DNA of 32,461 nucleotides from the NCBI GenBank assembly GCA_046726275.1, contig JBKPAF010000095.1, positions 1 to 32,461 of the forward strand, given 5' to 3'. Shown piece by piece: positions 1 through 7,895 of this stretch (position 1 is its first letter; the number at the start of each line of letters is the position of its first letter). Source of the DNA: DASXTW01 sp046726275 (GTDB lineage: Bacteria > Actinomycetota > UBA4738). The position numbers and the translations under genes were made by a program. The notes beneath the pieces were generated by a model. The model was not told the origin of the DNA, searched no databases, and saw only the letters and a program-made list of their open reading frames with translations.

Positions 1-2
1 CC

Positions 3-1217
3 GCGGCCGATGAGGGTCGGCGGGTGGAGGTGGTGCTCGATCGGACGCCGTTCTATGCGGAGGGCGGCGGCCAGGTAGGGGATCGAGGATCGATCAGGAC
101 GGCGAACGGATCCATCGAGGTGACCGACACCAGGCCTGGGCCCGGGGGAACCATCGTCCACGAGGGTGTGGTTTCGAGCGGCGAGGTTCGGGAGGGGGAA
201 GTCGTTGAAGCGCTCGTGGACGCCGAGCGGAGGGAAGGAGCGGCTCGATCCCACACGGGGACACATGTCCTCCACCACACCATCCGTGAGTTCCTCGGGG
301 AGCACGCCAGGCAGGCCGGGTCTCTGGTGGTCCCGGGTCGGCTCCGCTTCGACTTCTCCCACTTCGAAGCGGTGCCCAGGGTGGCGCTGGAGGAGATCGA
401 GCTGCTGGCCAACCGACGGCTGGCCGGCGACTCGCCGGTGCGCGCCTACGAGACGACCCGGGACTTCGCCCAGAGCCAGGGGGCAATTGCGCTGTTCGGC
501 GAGAAGTATGGCGACCTCGTTCGGGTCGTCGAGGTTGGGGACTACTCGATCGAGCTGTGCGGTGGTACCCACGTCCGGCATACGGGCGAAGTGGGGTTGC
601 TGCGCATCGTTTCCGAAGGAAGCATCGGGTCTGGCCTCCGGCGCGTAGAGGCGCTGATCGGCCCCGACGCACTCGAGCAGGTGAACGTGGAGCGCCGGCT
701 CCTGGAAGAGATCTCTGAGGCCGTTGGCTCGGGGGATCCGTCGCTGGCCCCCGAGCGGGTCCGCCAGGCCGTCGCCAGGATCAAGGAGCTGGAGGGCGAG
801 CTGGCCAAGCTGCGCCGGTCCGCGCAGCAGGGTGAAGTGGAGCGCCTGGCCTCGGCGGCTCTCGATGTGTCCGGAATCAAGCTCGTGCTGGCCCGGATGA
901 ACGGGCGGGCCGAGGCCGAGCTTCGGGAGCTCGCTACGAAGCTGGCGAGCCGCCTAACCGGCAACGGGGCGGACCGGGCCGCGGTGGTCCTGGGAACGGC
1001 CGGGGATCGCGGGGCCCGGCTGGTGGCCTCGGTCACGGGTCCTCTGGCCGGCACGGTCAGTGCGAAGCAACTCCTGGAGGAGGCATCCAAGCTGATCGGG
1101 GGCGGGGTCGGAGGGAAGGATCGCCTGGCTATGGCGGGTGGGCCGAGGTCCGAAGCCCTGGACCGGGCCATGGCAGGGATCCCCGACCGGCTGCAGTCGC
1201 TCCTCGCCGGTGGTTGA
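3..1217 (+). CDS. alaS: Alanyl-tRNA synthetase, C-terminal part (5' end outside window)
   Basis: The reading frame is open to the left window edge, so this is the C-terminal part of AlaRS, the cytoplasmic enzyme that charges tRNA-Ala. The visible part starts in the connector before the editing domain (TPFYAEGGGQVGD, typical of AlaRS). The editing site that clears mischarged Ser/Gly-tRNA shows both zinc-binding halves: HTGTH (His codons at 252 and 264) and CGGTH (Cys codon at 558, His at 570). A coiled coil follows, then the C-Ala/DHHA1 domain with a glycine-rich GGGVGGKDRLAMAGG stretch near the end. The aminoacylation domain lies outside the window. The GTG at 24 is an internal codon, not the start. 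The stop overlaps the start of ruvX, and alaS-ruvX-mltG is a common bacterial order. Confidence 0.96.
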   Translation, partial: AADEGRRVEVVLDRTPFYAEGGGQVGDRGSIRTANGSIEVTDTRPGPGGTIVHEGVVSSGEVREGEVVEALVDAERREGAARSHTGTHVLHHTIREFLGEHARQAGSLVVPGRLRFDFSHFEAVPRVALEEIELLANRRLAGDSPVRAYETTRDFAQSQGAIALFGEKYGDLVRVVEVGDYSIELCGGTHVRHTGEVGLLRIVSEGSIGSGLRRVEALIGPDALEQVNVERRLLEEISEAVGSGDPSLAPERVRQAVARIKELEGELAKLRRSAQQGEVERLASAALDVSGIKLVLARMNGRAEAELRELATKLASRLTGNGADRAAVVLGTAGDRGARLVASVTGPLAGTVSAKQLLEEASKLIGGGVGGKDRLAMAGGPRSEALDRAMAGIPDRLQSLLAGG

Positions 1218-1656
1218 ACAGAATCAGGTCCGTGAGGAGGCGCGAGGCCGCGTCCTCGGATTGGACCTCGGACAGTCCAGGATCGGCGTGGCGATCTCGG
1301 ACCCGGACCGCCGCCTGGCCGTTCCGATGGGGACCGTCCGGACTGGTGCCCCAGAGGATGTCAAGGCCATCGCCTCGATGGTGAGGGAGCATCAGGTGAC
1401 CGCGATCGTAGTTGGGCATCCCCTTTCCCTCTCGGGCCGGAAGAACAAGGCCACGGATCACGCCGAGAAGTTCGCCGATGCGCTTCGAGACTTTCTCGGC
1501 CTTCCCGTCTTCCTCGAGGATGAGCGCCTGACCACCGTGCAAGCCGAGCGGAGTCTGGAGGAGAGCGGCCTGGGGGGCCGGAGCCGGCGACAGGTCGTGG
1601 ATCAGACCGCGGCGACCGTCATCTTGCAGGCGTTTCTCGATCGCACGAGCCCCTGA
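1210..1656 (+). CDS. ruvX: Holliday junction resolvase-like RNase H-fold nuclease RuvX/YqgF
   Basis: A 148-residue RNase H-fold protein of the YqgF/RuvX family, implicated in processing of 16S rRNA 5' ends and proposed as a Holliday junction resolvase. The family signatures are present in order: LGLDLGQSRIGVAISD near the N-terminus (first catalytic Asp), VVGHPLSLSG in the middle, EDERLTT (acidic catalytic position) and VDQTAATVILQAFLD near the C-terminus. The chosen start is GTG 1210, which overlaps the alaS stop by 8 bases and gives a normal family length. The frame extends upstream to 1138, but only as a shadow of alaS. No clear Shine-Dalgarno is visible, so translation is probably coupled to alaS. 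Confidence 0.93.
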   Translation: MVEQNQVREEARGRVLGLDLGQSRIGVAISDPDRRLAVPMGTVRTGAPEDVKAIASMVREHQVTAIVVGHPLSLSGRKNKATDHAEKFADALRDFLGLPVFLEDERLTTVQAERSLEESGLGGRSRRQVVDQTAATVILQAFLDRTSP

Positions 1657-1701
1657 CCCCGCAGGGCGACAGGGACCAGCTTCGGCCCGTTCCGATCCGG
1701 G

Positions 1702-1707
1702 TATCCT
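1702..1707 (+). promoter_or_regulatory. Possible -10 element (TATCCT) for a leaderless mltG transcript
   Basis: TATCCT lies eight bases upstream of the mltG ATG, where a -10 box would put the transcription start at or next to the start codon. There is no Shine-Dalgarno before mltG, which fits a leaderless mRNA, a common class in Actinomycetota. No good -35 box is visible. The same hexamer serves as the likely -10 of the pyr operon at 15861, but it also occurs by chance inside def, so support is modest. Confidence 0.35.
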
Positions 1708-1715
1708 TTGCCGCG

Positions 1716-2771
1716 ATGCTCGAGACGCTCCCCAAGCGAGCGGATCACAAACCCCGGGAACGACGCAGGGGGCTCGTCATCCTCGCCACCATCCTGGTCC
1801 TCCTCATCGCGTTCGCGGCGACCGGGGTGGGGTTCTGGACGTGGGCGACGGGAGCGTCGGGACCGAAGACGAAGCTTGTCGTCACCATTCCTCCCGGCGC
1901 CTCCGGATCCCAGGTGGCCGCACTCCTCGAGGATGAAGGAGTGATCCGTTCCACCTGGGCGTTCAAGCTGATGGCGAGATTCCGAGGCTTTTCCGGAGGG
2001 TTCCAGGCCGGCGTCTACACGAACCTCACCACCAACATGAGCGTCGAGGAGGCGCTGGATGCCCTCAAGAAGGGCCCGTTACCGAAGAGATCGGTCCAGG
2101 CCCTACTGCCCGAAGGGCTCACCGTCGCCCAGATCGCGACCAGGATTCAGGATCAGCTCGGGATCCGCCGGGCCGACTTCCAGAAGGCCGTGGCGGACGG
2201 GAAGTGGTCCCTCTCTCCGTACCTCCCCAAGGGAGCCACGTCGCTCGAGGGGTTCCTGTTCCCGAAGAAGTACGAGTTCCCGGCCGGCGTGAGCGCCGGA
2301 GACGTGATCAAGCGCCTCCTCGCGCAGTTCAAGCTCGAGGTACGGGACCTCCCCTGGAGCAGTTACAAGCAGCTCGGTCTCAAGCGCCCCTACGACGTGG
2401 TGACGGTGGCCGCGATGATCGAGCGCGAGGCCCGGTTTCCCGAGGATCGGCCGAAGATCGCTCGGGTCATCTACAACCGCCTGGCTCGAGGGATGCCGCT
2501 CCAGATCGACGCGACGGTTCAGTACGCCCTCGGTGCATGGAGGCCGCTGACCCTGGACGACCTGAAGGTCCAAAGCCCGTACAACACCTATCTGCATCAA
2601 GGGCTTCCGCCCACGCCGATCGCCAGTCCGGGTCTGGCCTCGTTGCAGGCCGCGCTGTCCCCTGCGAAGGGCAAGTGGCTGTACTACGTCGTGATCGACG
2701 CCCAGGGTCACCACGCGTTCACAGCTTCCTACGACGAGTTCCTGCGGCTGAGGGAGCAATACCAGGGATAG
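1716..2771 (+). CDS. mltG: Endolytic peptidoglycan transglycosylase MltG (YceG-like)
   Basis: A 351-residue inner-membrane lytic transglycosylase that cleaves nascent glycan strands and is thought to set their length. A basic N-terminal tail (residues 1-19) precedes one transmembrane helix at about 20-44, leaving the rest outside the membrane. A LysM-like region (about 53-190) is followed by the catalytic YceG core with VAAMIEREAR at 231-240; the Glu pair 236/238 sits in the conserved catalytic motif. SPYNTYLHQGLPPTPIASPG at 287-306 is a family hallmark. The start is ATG 1716 with no Shine-Dalgarno (see the possible -10 at 1702). In many Actinomycetota aroE follows mltG; here a Roadblock gene and pilB follow instead. 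Confidence 0.95.
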   Translation: MLETLPKRADHKPRERRRGLVILATILVLLIAFAATGVGFWTWATGASGPKTKLVVTIPPGASGSQVAALLEDEGVIRSTWAFKLMARFRGFSGGFQAGVYTNLTTNMSVEEALDALKKGPLPKRSVQALLPEGLTVAQIATRIQDQLGIRRADFQKAVADGKWSLSPYLPKGATSLEGFLFPKKYEFPAGVSAGDVIKRLLAQFKLEVRDLPWSSYKQLGLKRPYDVVTVAAMIEREARFPEDRPKIARVIYNRLARGMPLQIDATVQYALGAWRPLTLDDLKVQSPYNTYLHQGLPPTPIASPGLASLQAALSPAKGKWLYYVVIDAQGHHAFTASYDEFLRLREQYQG

Positions 2772-2858
2772 GTGAGCCGGGGGACCCCCTCCCAGCCCTT
2801 CCTACTGCTTTCGCTCAAGCGCCCAGCAACTGAGGCCGAGAATTTCGATCAGGAAGCC

Positions 2859-3458
2859 ATGTCCATTGATTTCGCGGCGCTGACTCAAGCCGTGGTGGCC
2901 GGACTTGCTGACGTCCGGTCGTGCCTGATGGTGTCGCGGGATGGACTGGCTCTGGGTGCTTCTCCAGCTATCGAGGAGGGCAGGACGCTCGACGTGTGGA
3001 CGCGGATCAGTGCGCTCGGGGAGGTCGAACGCGGGTTCGTCACGGTCCGAGACGAGGTCTGGGTGTTCTGTCGGCGAGGCGCGTACGGCGCCGTCGCCAT
3101 CGGCACCGCCACGGCGCGGCCTGGTCCCATCCTGGACAGCCTCGAGCAGATGGCCCTCAGGGCCGAGGAGTCTCGGGTGCGCAAGGAAGGATTTCGTCCG
3201 GCGGAGCGCGAGAGCTCTACGGCCGACACGCCCCGCGGACCGCGCACGACCCTCCACAGGGATCGCGCCCCGACTTCCTCGCCCGAGTCGTCAGGCAAGC
3301 TCCCCGACACGGCTATTCCCGGGGAGCCCTACGAGCCTGAACGCGAGATCGAGGAGGCGCCTGAGCGAGGGGCCCGCGACGCAACTCCGGTCGATCGAGC
3401 GGAACTCTCCCGGGAGTTCGCGGGGATCCTGGCAGAGCACGAGGAGGAGGAAGCATGA
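2859..3458 (+). CDS. Roadblock/LC7 (MglB-like) domain protein with disordered tail
   Basis: A 199-residue protein whose first ~105 residues look like a Roadblock/LC7 domain: an N-terminal helix, then VRSCLMVSRDGLALGASP, a central helix, EVERGFVTVRDEVWVFCRRGAYGAVAIGTATARPG and an amphipathic helix. Residues ~110-199 are charged, proline-rich and probably disordered, ending in an acidic stretch. Roadblock proteins of the MglB type act on small Ras-like GTPases (MglA) that set cell polarity and pilus position in other bacteria. The position directly upstream of pilB suggests a pilus-related role, but no GTPase gene is in the window. I chose ATG 2859 (AGGA at 2851) because an upstream GTG at 2772 would add 29 residues without domain character. 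The identification rests on pattern recognition, not a search. Confidence 0.66.
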   Translation: MSIDFAALTQAVVAGLADVRSCLMVSRDGLALGASPAIEEGRTLDVWTRISALGEVERGFVTVRDEVWVFCRRGAYGAVAIGTATARPGPILDSLEQMALRAEESRVRKEGFRPAERESSTADTPRGPRTTLHRDRAPTSSPESSGKLPDTAIPGEPYEPEREIEEAPERGARDATPVDRAELSREFAGILAEHEEEEA

Positions 3459-3495
3459 ACCCGCCTCTGGCCTCCTCCGAGAAGGATGATCGGTG

Positions 3496-5202
3496 ATGGC
3501 CTCACCGCTCCCCGGAAGTAGCAGCAGGAAGACGAAGAAGTTGGGTGAGATCCTCGTCGAAGAGGGGCTCATCAGCGCCGAGCAGCTCGAACGCGCGCTC
3601 CTGGAACAGAGCCGGACCGACCAGCTCCTGGGGCGGATCCTGATCGATCTGAAGATGGTGAAGGAGTCCGACCTCATGGCGGCCCTCGCCAAGCAGATCG
3701 GCTTCCGGTTCGTCGACCTGACCGAGTTCACCATCGATGGGTCCGCGGCGGGTCTGATCCCCGAGCAGGTCGCGCGGAGGTACCGCGCCCTGCCGATCGG
3801 ATACGAGGATTCGCGGCTGCTCGTGGCTATGGCCGACCCCGCGAACCTTTTCGCTCTGGACGACATCAGAACCATCACCGGCATGGACCTGCAGCCGGTC
3901 GTGGCCACCGCGGCGGACATCGAATCAGCGATCCGCAAGTACAGCCGGATGGACGAGTCGGTTCAGAAGATGGCAAGCGAGGCTTCGTCGGCCGCGGACG
4001 AGGACATCGCCGACCTGGAACGGGCCGCGGCCTCGCTGGAGGAAGGCCCCATCGTCAAGATGGTCAACCTCCTGATCAGCCAGGCCATCGCGGACCGTGC
4101 CTCGGACATCCACATCGAACCGATGGAGCGGGAGGTCCGGATCCGGTACCGGATCGACGGCGTGCTGACGGAGGTCATGCGCTCTCCGAAGAACATCCAG
4201 GCGGGGTTGATCAGTCGGTTGAAGGTCATGGCCGACATCAACATCGCGGAGCGGAGGGTGCCCCAGGACGGGCGCATCGGCCTCACCGTGGCCGGCAAGT
4301 CCATCGACCTCCGGGTGGCCACGCTGCCAACCGTGTACGGCGAGAAGGTGGTCATCCGGATCCTGGACAAGAGCTCGGTCTTGCTGAAGCTGGAGGAGCT
4401 CGGGTTCCTGGACCAGTCGTTCAAGCGCTATGAGGAGGCCTTCACGAAGCCGTACGGCGCAATCCTGGTAACCGGCCCCACCGGCTCCGGGAAGTCGACC
4501 ACGCTGTACGCGACCCTCAACATCGTCAACAAGCCGGACAGGAACATCATCACAGTGGAAGACCCGGTCGAGTACCGGCTCCAGGGGATCAACCAGATGC
4601 AGATGAACGTCCGGGCCGGCTTGACCTTCGCCTCGGCCCTCCGGTCGATCCTCCGCGCCGACCCCGACGTGGTGCTGGTGGGGGAGATCCGGGACCACGA
4701 GACCGCCCTCATCGCCATCGAGGCGGCGCTGACCGGTCACCTCGTGCTTTCGACGTTGCACACCAACGACGCGCCGTCTTCCCTTCCACGTCTCGTCGAA
4801 ATGGGGGTGGAGACCTACCTGGTGGCCAGCGCCATCGACTGCGTGGTCGCCCAGCGGCTCGCCCGCAAGCTGTGTCCGAAGTGCCGCGAGGGCTATCGCC
4901 CCAACCAGGCCGAGCTGGAGCAGGCCGGGTTCCCAGAATTCGTGTGGGACGACGTGAAGGAGCTGTTCAGGCCGGTCGGGTGCACGGCCTGCTCGAAGAC
5001 CGGATTCCGAGGACGGCTCGGGCTCTACGAGGTGATGAACATGTCCGAGGAGATCGAGCGCCTGGTGGTGGAACGCGCACCCTCCGAGGAGATCAGGAGA
5101 TCTGCCAGGCGCGACGGGATGATCACGCTCCGCGAGGACGGGCTGGAGAAGGTACGGCTCGGGATCACTTCGGTCGAAGAAGTGCTACGGGTTGTGGCAT
5201 GA
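3496..5202 (+). CDS. pilB: Type IV pilus extension ATPase PilB
   Basis: A 568-residue hexameric ATPase that powers pilin insertion at the base of the pilus. An N-terminal MshEN/GSPII_E_N domain (about 12-150, LGEILVEEGLISAEQLERAL) is followed by the secretion-ATPase core: Walker A GPTGSGKS at 327-334, Asp box ITVEDPVEY, Walker B DVVLVGEIRD, and His box LSTLHTNDA. A zinc-binding tetracysteine motif typical of PilB is formed by Cys460, Cys463, Cys496 and Cys499. A GTG at 3493 sits directly before ATG 3496; ATG is preferred, with AAGGA at about 3482-3486 as Shine-Dalgarno. MshEN domains of this type can bind cyclic di-GMP in relatives; that is family knowledge, not shown here. First of the motor trio pilB-pilT-pilC. 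Confidence 0.97.
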   Translation: MASPLPGSSSRKTKKLGEILVEEGLISAEQLERALLEQSRTDQLLGRILIDLKMVKESDLMAALAKQIGFRFVDLTEFTIDGSAAGLIPEQVARRYRALPIGYEDSRLLVAMADPANLFALDDIRTITGMDLQPVVATAADIESAIRKYSRMDESVQKMASEASSAADEDIADLERAAASLEEGPIVKMVNLLISQAIADRASDIHIEPMEREVRIRYRIDGVLTEVMRSPKNIQAGLISRLKVMADINIAERRVPQDGRIGLTVAGKSIDLRVATLPTVYGEKVVIRILDKSSVLLKLEELGFLDQSFKRYEEAFTKPYGAILVTGPTGSGKSTTLYATLNIVNKPDRNIITVEDPVEYRLQGINQMQMNVRAGLTFASALRSILRADPDVVLVGEIRDHETALIAIEAALTGHLVLSTLHTNDAPSSLPRLVEMGVETYLVASAIDCVVAQRLARKLCPKCREGYRPNQAELEQAGFPEFVWDDVKELFRPVGCTACSKTGFRGRLGLYEVMNMSEEIERLVVERAPSEEIRRSARRDGMITLREDGLEKVRLGITSVEEVLRVVA

Positions 5203-5268
5203 AGTGCCGATGCATTCCCTGGGAGTCCGGGGCGCTGTTGGGCCGAGCCGGGCCTAGCCCTCGGGTTC

Positions 5269-5294
5269 CAGGGTCGCGCCTGTCCGCGGCCCTG
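5269..5294 (+). other. RNA hairpin between pilB and pilT, next to the pilT ribosome binding site
   Basis: Arms 5269-5278 and 5285-5294 pair over 10 bp (nine Watson-Crick pairs plus one G-U) around a six-base loop. The hairpin ends two bases before the pilT Shine-Dalgarno (AAGGGAG, 5297-5303). There is no T-run, so it does not look like a terminator. It may be an RNA stability or processing element, or may modulate pilT translation. Confidence 0.5.
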
Positions 5295-5308
5295 TGAAGG
5301 GAGTGGAG

Positions 5309-6433
5309 ATGAAAGCAGAACTGATGAACCGTGACGGGGAGTCCCCCGTTGTCCCAGTCCAGGAACTGCTGGGGCATGCCCTGGCCCTCGACGCGAGCGA
5401 CCTCCACGTCACCGTCGGTGCCAAGCCCACGGTTCGGGTCCACGGCGACCTGAGGGCGCTGGATCAGTACGAGATCCTCGAGCCCGACCAGGTGCGCCGG
5501 ATGATCTACGCGGTGCTCACCCAGCGTCAGCGGGAACGGCTGGAGCAGGAGCTCGAGCTGGACCTCTCCTACTCGCTTCCGGGGAAGGCTCGCTTCCGCG
5601 TGAACGTGTATTTCCAGCGGGATGCTCTGGGAGCCGCCTTCCGGTTCATCCCCTTCGTCATCCGGAACCTGGAAGAGCTGGGGATGCCGGCCCACGTTGC
5701 CGATTTCGCCAGGCTCCCCAGAGGGCTCGTCGTCGTCACCGGTCCGACCGGGTCGGGAAAGTCGACCACCCTGGCGGCCCTGCTCGACATCGTCAATAAC
5801 GAACGGGACGTCCACATCATGACGGTGGAAGACCCGATCGAATACCTCCACAGGCACAAGCGGGCTCTGGTGAACCAGCGTGAGGTTGGAGCCGACACGC
5901 ATTCGTTCGCCCAGGCCCTCAAGCACGTCCTGCGCCAGGACCCCGACGTCATCCTGGTCGGGGAGATGCGGGACCTGGAGACGATCTCGACGGCCATCAC
6001 CGCGGCGGAGACCGGTCACCTGGTCTTCGCCACGTTGCACACGCAGGACGCGCCTCAGACGATCGACCGGATCATCGACGCCTTCCCGCCGCACCAGCAA
6101 CAGCAGATCAGGGTGCAGCTGTCCACGACGCTGCAAGGTGTAGTCACACAGCAGTTGCTGCAGACGTGGGACGGCCGTGGCCGAGCGGTAGCCGCGGAGG
6201 TCCTGGTTGCAACGCCGGCCGTGCGGAACCTCATCAGGGAATCGAAAGTGCACCAGATCTACTCGGCCATGCAGGCCGGTGGCCGGTACGGCATGCGGAC
6301 GATGGACCAGGCCCTGGCCTACCTGGTGACGAATGGAAGGATCACCATGGAGCTCGGACGGCAGCGGTGCCACGACCCGCAAGAGCTCGAGCGATTGGTG
6401 ACGGGAACAAGCGGAGGGGTGGCCAGTGCCTGA
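5309..6433 (+). CDS. pilT: Type IV pilus retraction ATPase PilT
   Basis: A 374-residue secretion ATPase that depolymerises the pilus and drives twitching, adhesion under load and DNA uptake in other bacteria. A PAS-like N-terminal domain (LALDASDLHVTVGAKPTVRVHGDL) precedes Walker A GPTGSGKS at 145-152, Asp box MTVEDPIEY, Walker B DVILVGEMRD and His box FATLHTQDA. The C-terminal PAVRNLIRESK is the AIRNLIRE motif needed for retraction in PilT and separates it from PilB; the zinc cysteines of PilB are absent. ATG 5309 is chosen over GTG 5294 because AAGGGAG at 5297-5303 is correctly spaced for it. It is separated from pilB by 106 bases holding a hairpin, and overlaps pilC. Confidence 0.96.
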   Translation: MKAELMNRDGESPVVPVQELLGHALALDASDLHVTVGAKPTVRVHGDLRALDQYEILEPDQVRRMIYAVLTQRQRERLEQELELDLSYSLPGKARFRVNVYFQRDALGAAFRFIPFVIRNLEELGMPAHVADFARLPRGLVVVTGPTGSGKSTTLAALLDIVNNERDVHIMTVEDPIEYLHRHKRALVNQREVGADTHSFAQALKHVLRQDPDVILVGEMRDLETISTAITAAETGHLVFATLHTQDAPQTIDRIIDAFPPHQQQQIRVQLSTTLQGVVTQQLLQTWDGRGRAVAAEVLVATPAVRNLIRESKVHQIYSAMQAGGRYGMRTMDQALAYLVTNGRITMELGRQRCHDPQELERLVTGTSGGVASA

Positions 6434-7637
6434 CACCTACGAGTACAAGGTTCGCGACCAGAGCGGAAAAGTGGTCGGCGGCACGCTTGTCGCCGACAAC
6501 GAGCAGCTTGTGGTGAACCGGCTGCGCGAGATGGGCTACGTGCCCCTCAAGGTCGGTGTGCGGGGCGGCGCCGGCATGAAGCGCGAGTTCAACATCCGCA
6601 AGAAGCCCAAGCTCAAGGACCTCGCGGTCTTCTCGCGGCAGTTTGCCACCATGGTGAACTCTGGACTGCCGATCCTGCGCGCGCTGAGCATCCTAGAGCA
6701 GCAGACCGAATCGAGGATCCTATCCAAGGCGGTCGTGCAGGTTCGCGCGGAGATCGAGAAGGGATCGTCCCTTTCCGCGGCGCTGGCGAAGCAGCCGAGG
6801 GTCTTCAACAACCTGTATGTGGCCATGGTCCAGTCGGGCGAGACGGGAGGTGTGCTCGAGGCCGTCCTGGAGCGCCTGGCCCAGAGCCTGGAGCGAGAGG
6901 TTCAGCTCCGGCAGCGGATCAAGTCGGCGATGACCTACCCGATCGTCGTCCTCGGCTTCGTCAGCCTGATCCTGCTGGCGATGCTGGTGTTCATCGTCCC
7001 CCAGTTCAACAACATCTACGCAGACCTGGGTGGCACGTTGCCGCTTCCCACCCGGATGCTCCTCAAGGTGAGCGACCTCGTGGTGCACAAGGCGATCTTC
7101 CTGCTGGCGGGACTGGGTCTTGCGGTCTTCGCCATCCGTCGGTACATCAAGACGCCTCGTGGCAGGCTGCAATGGGACACCTTGAAGCTCAAGATCCCCA
7201 TCTTCGGCGGGCTGTTCCAGAAGACGGCACTCGCCCGGTTCTCCCGGATCCTCGGCGTGCTGAATCGATCCGGTGTTCCGATCCTGCAGAGCTTGGACGT
7301 GACGGCGGAGGTCGTGAACAACGCCCTCGTGGCTAGGGCCATCAAGGACGTCCAGGAGTCGGTCAAGGGAGGCGAGAGCCTCTCGAAGCCCTTGGGCAAG
7401 CACGGGGTCTTCCCGCCGATGGTCGTTCAGATGCTGAGCGTCGGAGAGGAAACCGGGGCCATCGACACCATGCTGGACAAGGTGGCCACGTTCTACGACG
7501 ACGAGGTGACCGCGACGGTCGACTCGCTCACCTCGCTGATCGAGCCCGTGATGATCTTCTTCGTGGGAGGCGCGGTCGGATTGTCCGTCATCGCCCTGTA
7601 CCTCCCCATGTTCAACATCATCAACCTGATCAAATAG
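6426..7637 (+). CDS. pilC: Type IV pilus inner-membrane platform protein PilC
   Basis: A 403-residue polytopic membrane protein on which the PilB/PilT motors turn. Two GspF-type (T2SSF) domains are seen at about 70-192 (FSRQFATMVNSGLPILRAL) and 272-394 (FSRILGVLNRSGVPILQSL), with transmembrane helices near 172-193, 222-238 and at the C-terminus (FFVGGAVGLSVIALYLPMF). The GTG start at 6426 overlaps the pilT stop by 8 bases and has a GGAGGGG Shine-Dalgarno at 6413-6419. The gene ends the pilBTC unit; a strong terminator follows within 20 bases. Confidence 0.96.
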   Translation: MPDTYEYKVRDQSGKVVGGTLVADNEQLVVNRLREMGYVPLKVGVRGGAGMKREFNIRKKPKLKDLAVFSRQFATMVNSGLPILRALSILEQQTESRILSKAVVQVRAEIEKGSSLSAALAKQPRVFNNLYVAMVQSGETGGVLEAVLERLAQSLEREVQLRQRIKSAMTYPIVVLGFVSLILLAMLVFIVPQFNNIYADLGGTLPLPTRMLLKVSDLVVHKAIFLLAGLGLAVFAIRRYIKTPRGRLQWDTLKLKIPIFGGLFQKTALARFSRILGVLNRSGVPILQSLDVTAEVVNNALVARAIKDVQESVKGGESLSKPLGKHGVFPPMVVQMLSVGEETGAIDTMLDKVATFYDDEVTATVDSLTSLIEPVMIFFVGGAVGLSVIALYLPMFNIINLIK

Positions 7638-7655
7638 CGCGATCTGGTTCTCGGC

Positions 7656-7696
7656 CACGCCGGCCCCGGTGCCCGCTCCGGGGCCGGCGTGTTTGT
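7656..7696 (+). terminator. Intrinsic terminator after pilC
   Basis: A perfect 14-bp GC-rich stem (7656-7669 with 7678-7691) closes an eight-base loop and is followed by TTTGTT. It lies 18 bases after the pilC stop and insulates the motor genes from the pilin genes. The remaining bases to pilA1 (7697-7895) hold the pilA1 leader; no convincing -35/-10 pair was found there, although a promoter is expected. Confidence 0.85.
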
Positions 7697-7832
7697 TGCC
7701 ACCGTCCTGATCAAGCCCTCTTCTGGGGAGTCCCTCATCCCCTGAAACGGGCGGCGTTCCCCTTCATTGGACCTAGTGGGATTCGAGACTTTGGTTCCTC
7801 AATCACCCCGTAGATCGTGCCGAAACAACCGA

Positions 7833-7860
7833 CAGGAACTCGTGAAATCGAATGTTCCTG
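7833..7860 (+). promoter_or_regulatory. Hairpin in the pilA1 5' leader
   Basis: CAGGAAC (7833-7839) pairs with GTTCCTG (7854-7860), extended inward by TCG/CGA (7840-7842 with 7849-7851) across a two-base bulge, leaving the loop TGAAAT. It ends about 17 bases before the pilA1 Shine-Dalgarno. It could be an mRNA-stabilising hairpin in the 5' UTR, or an operator at DNA level. The sequence does not decide between these. Confidence 0.45.
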
Positions 7861-7895
7861 AAAGGTCATGTCCGGGAGGGAGGTGACACGACAAC

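Noticed and set aside
2772..2858. Upstream GTG start for the Roadblock gene and GGGGG/CCCCC dyad at 2779-2789
   Set aside because: The 29 extra residues lack Roadblock character, whereas ATG 2859 has AGGA upstream. The dyad has a one-base loop, so it cannot form a real hairpin terminator.
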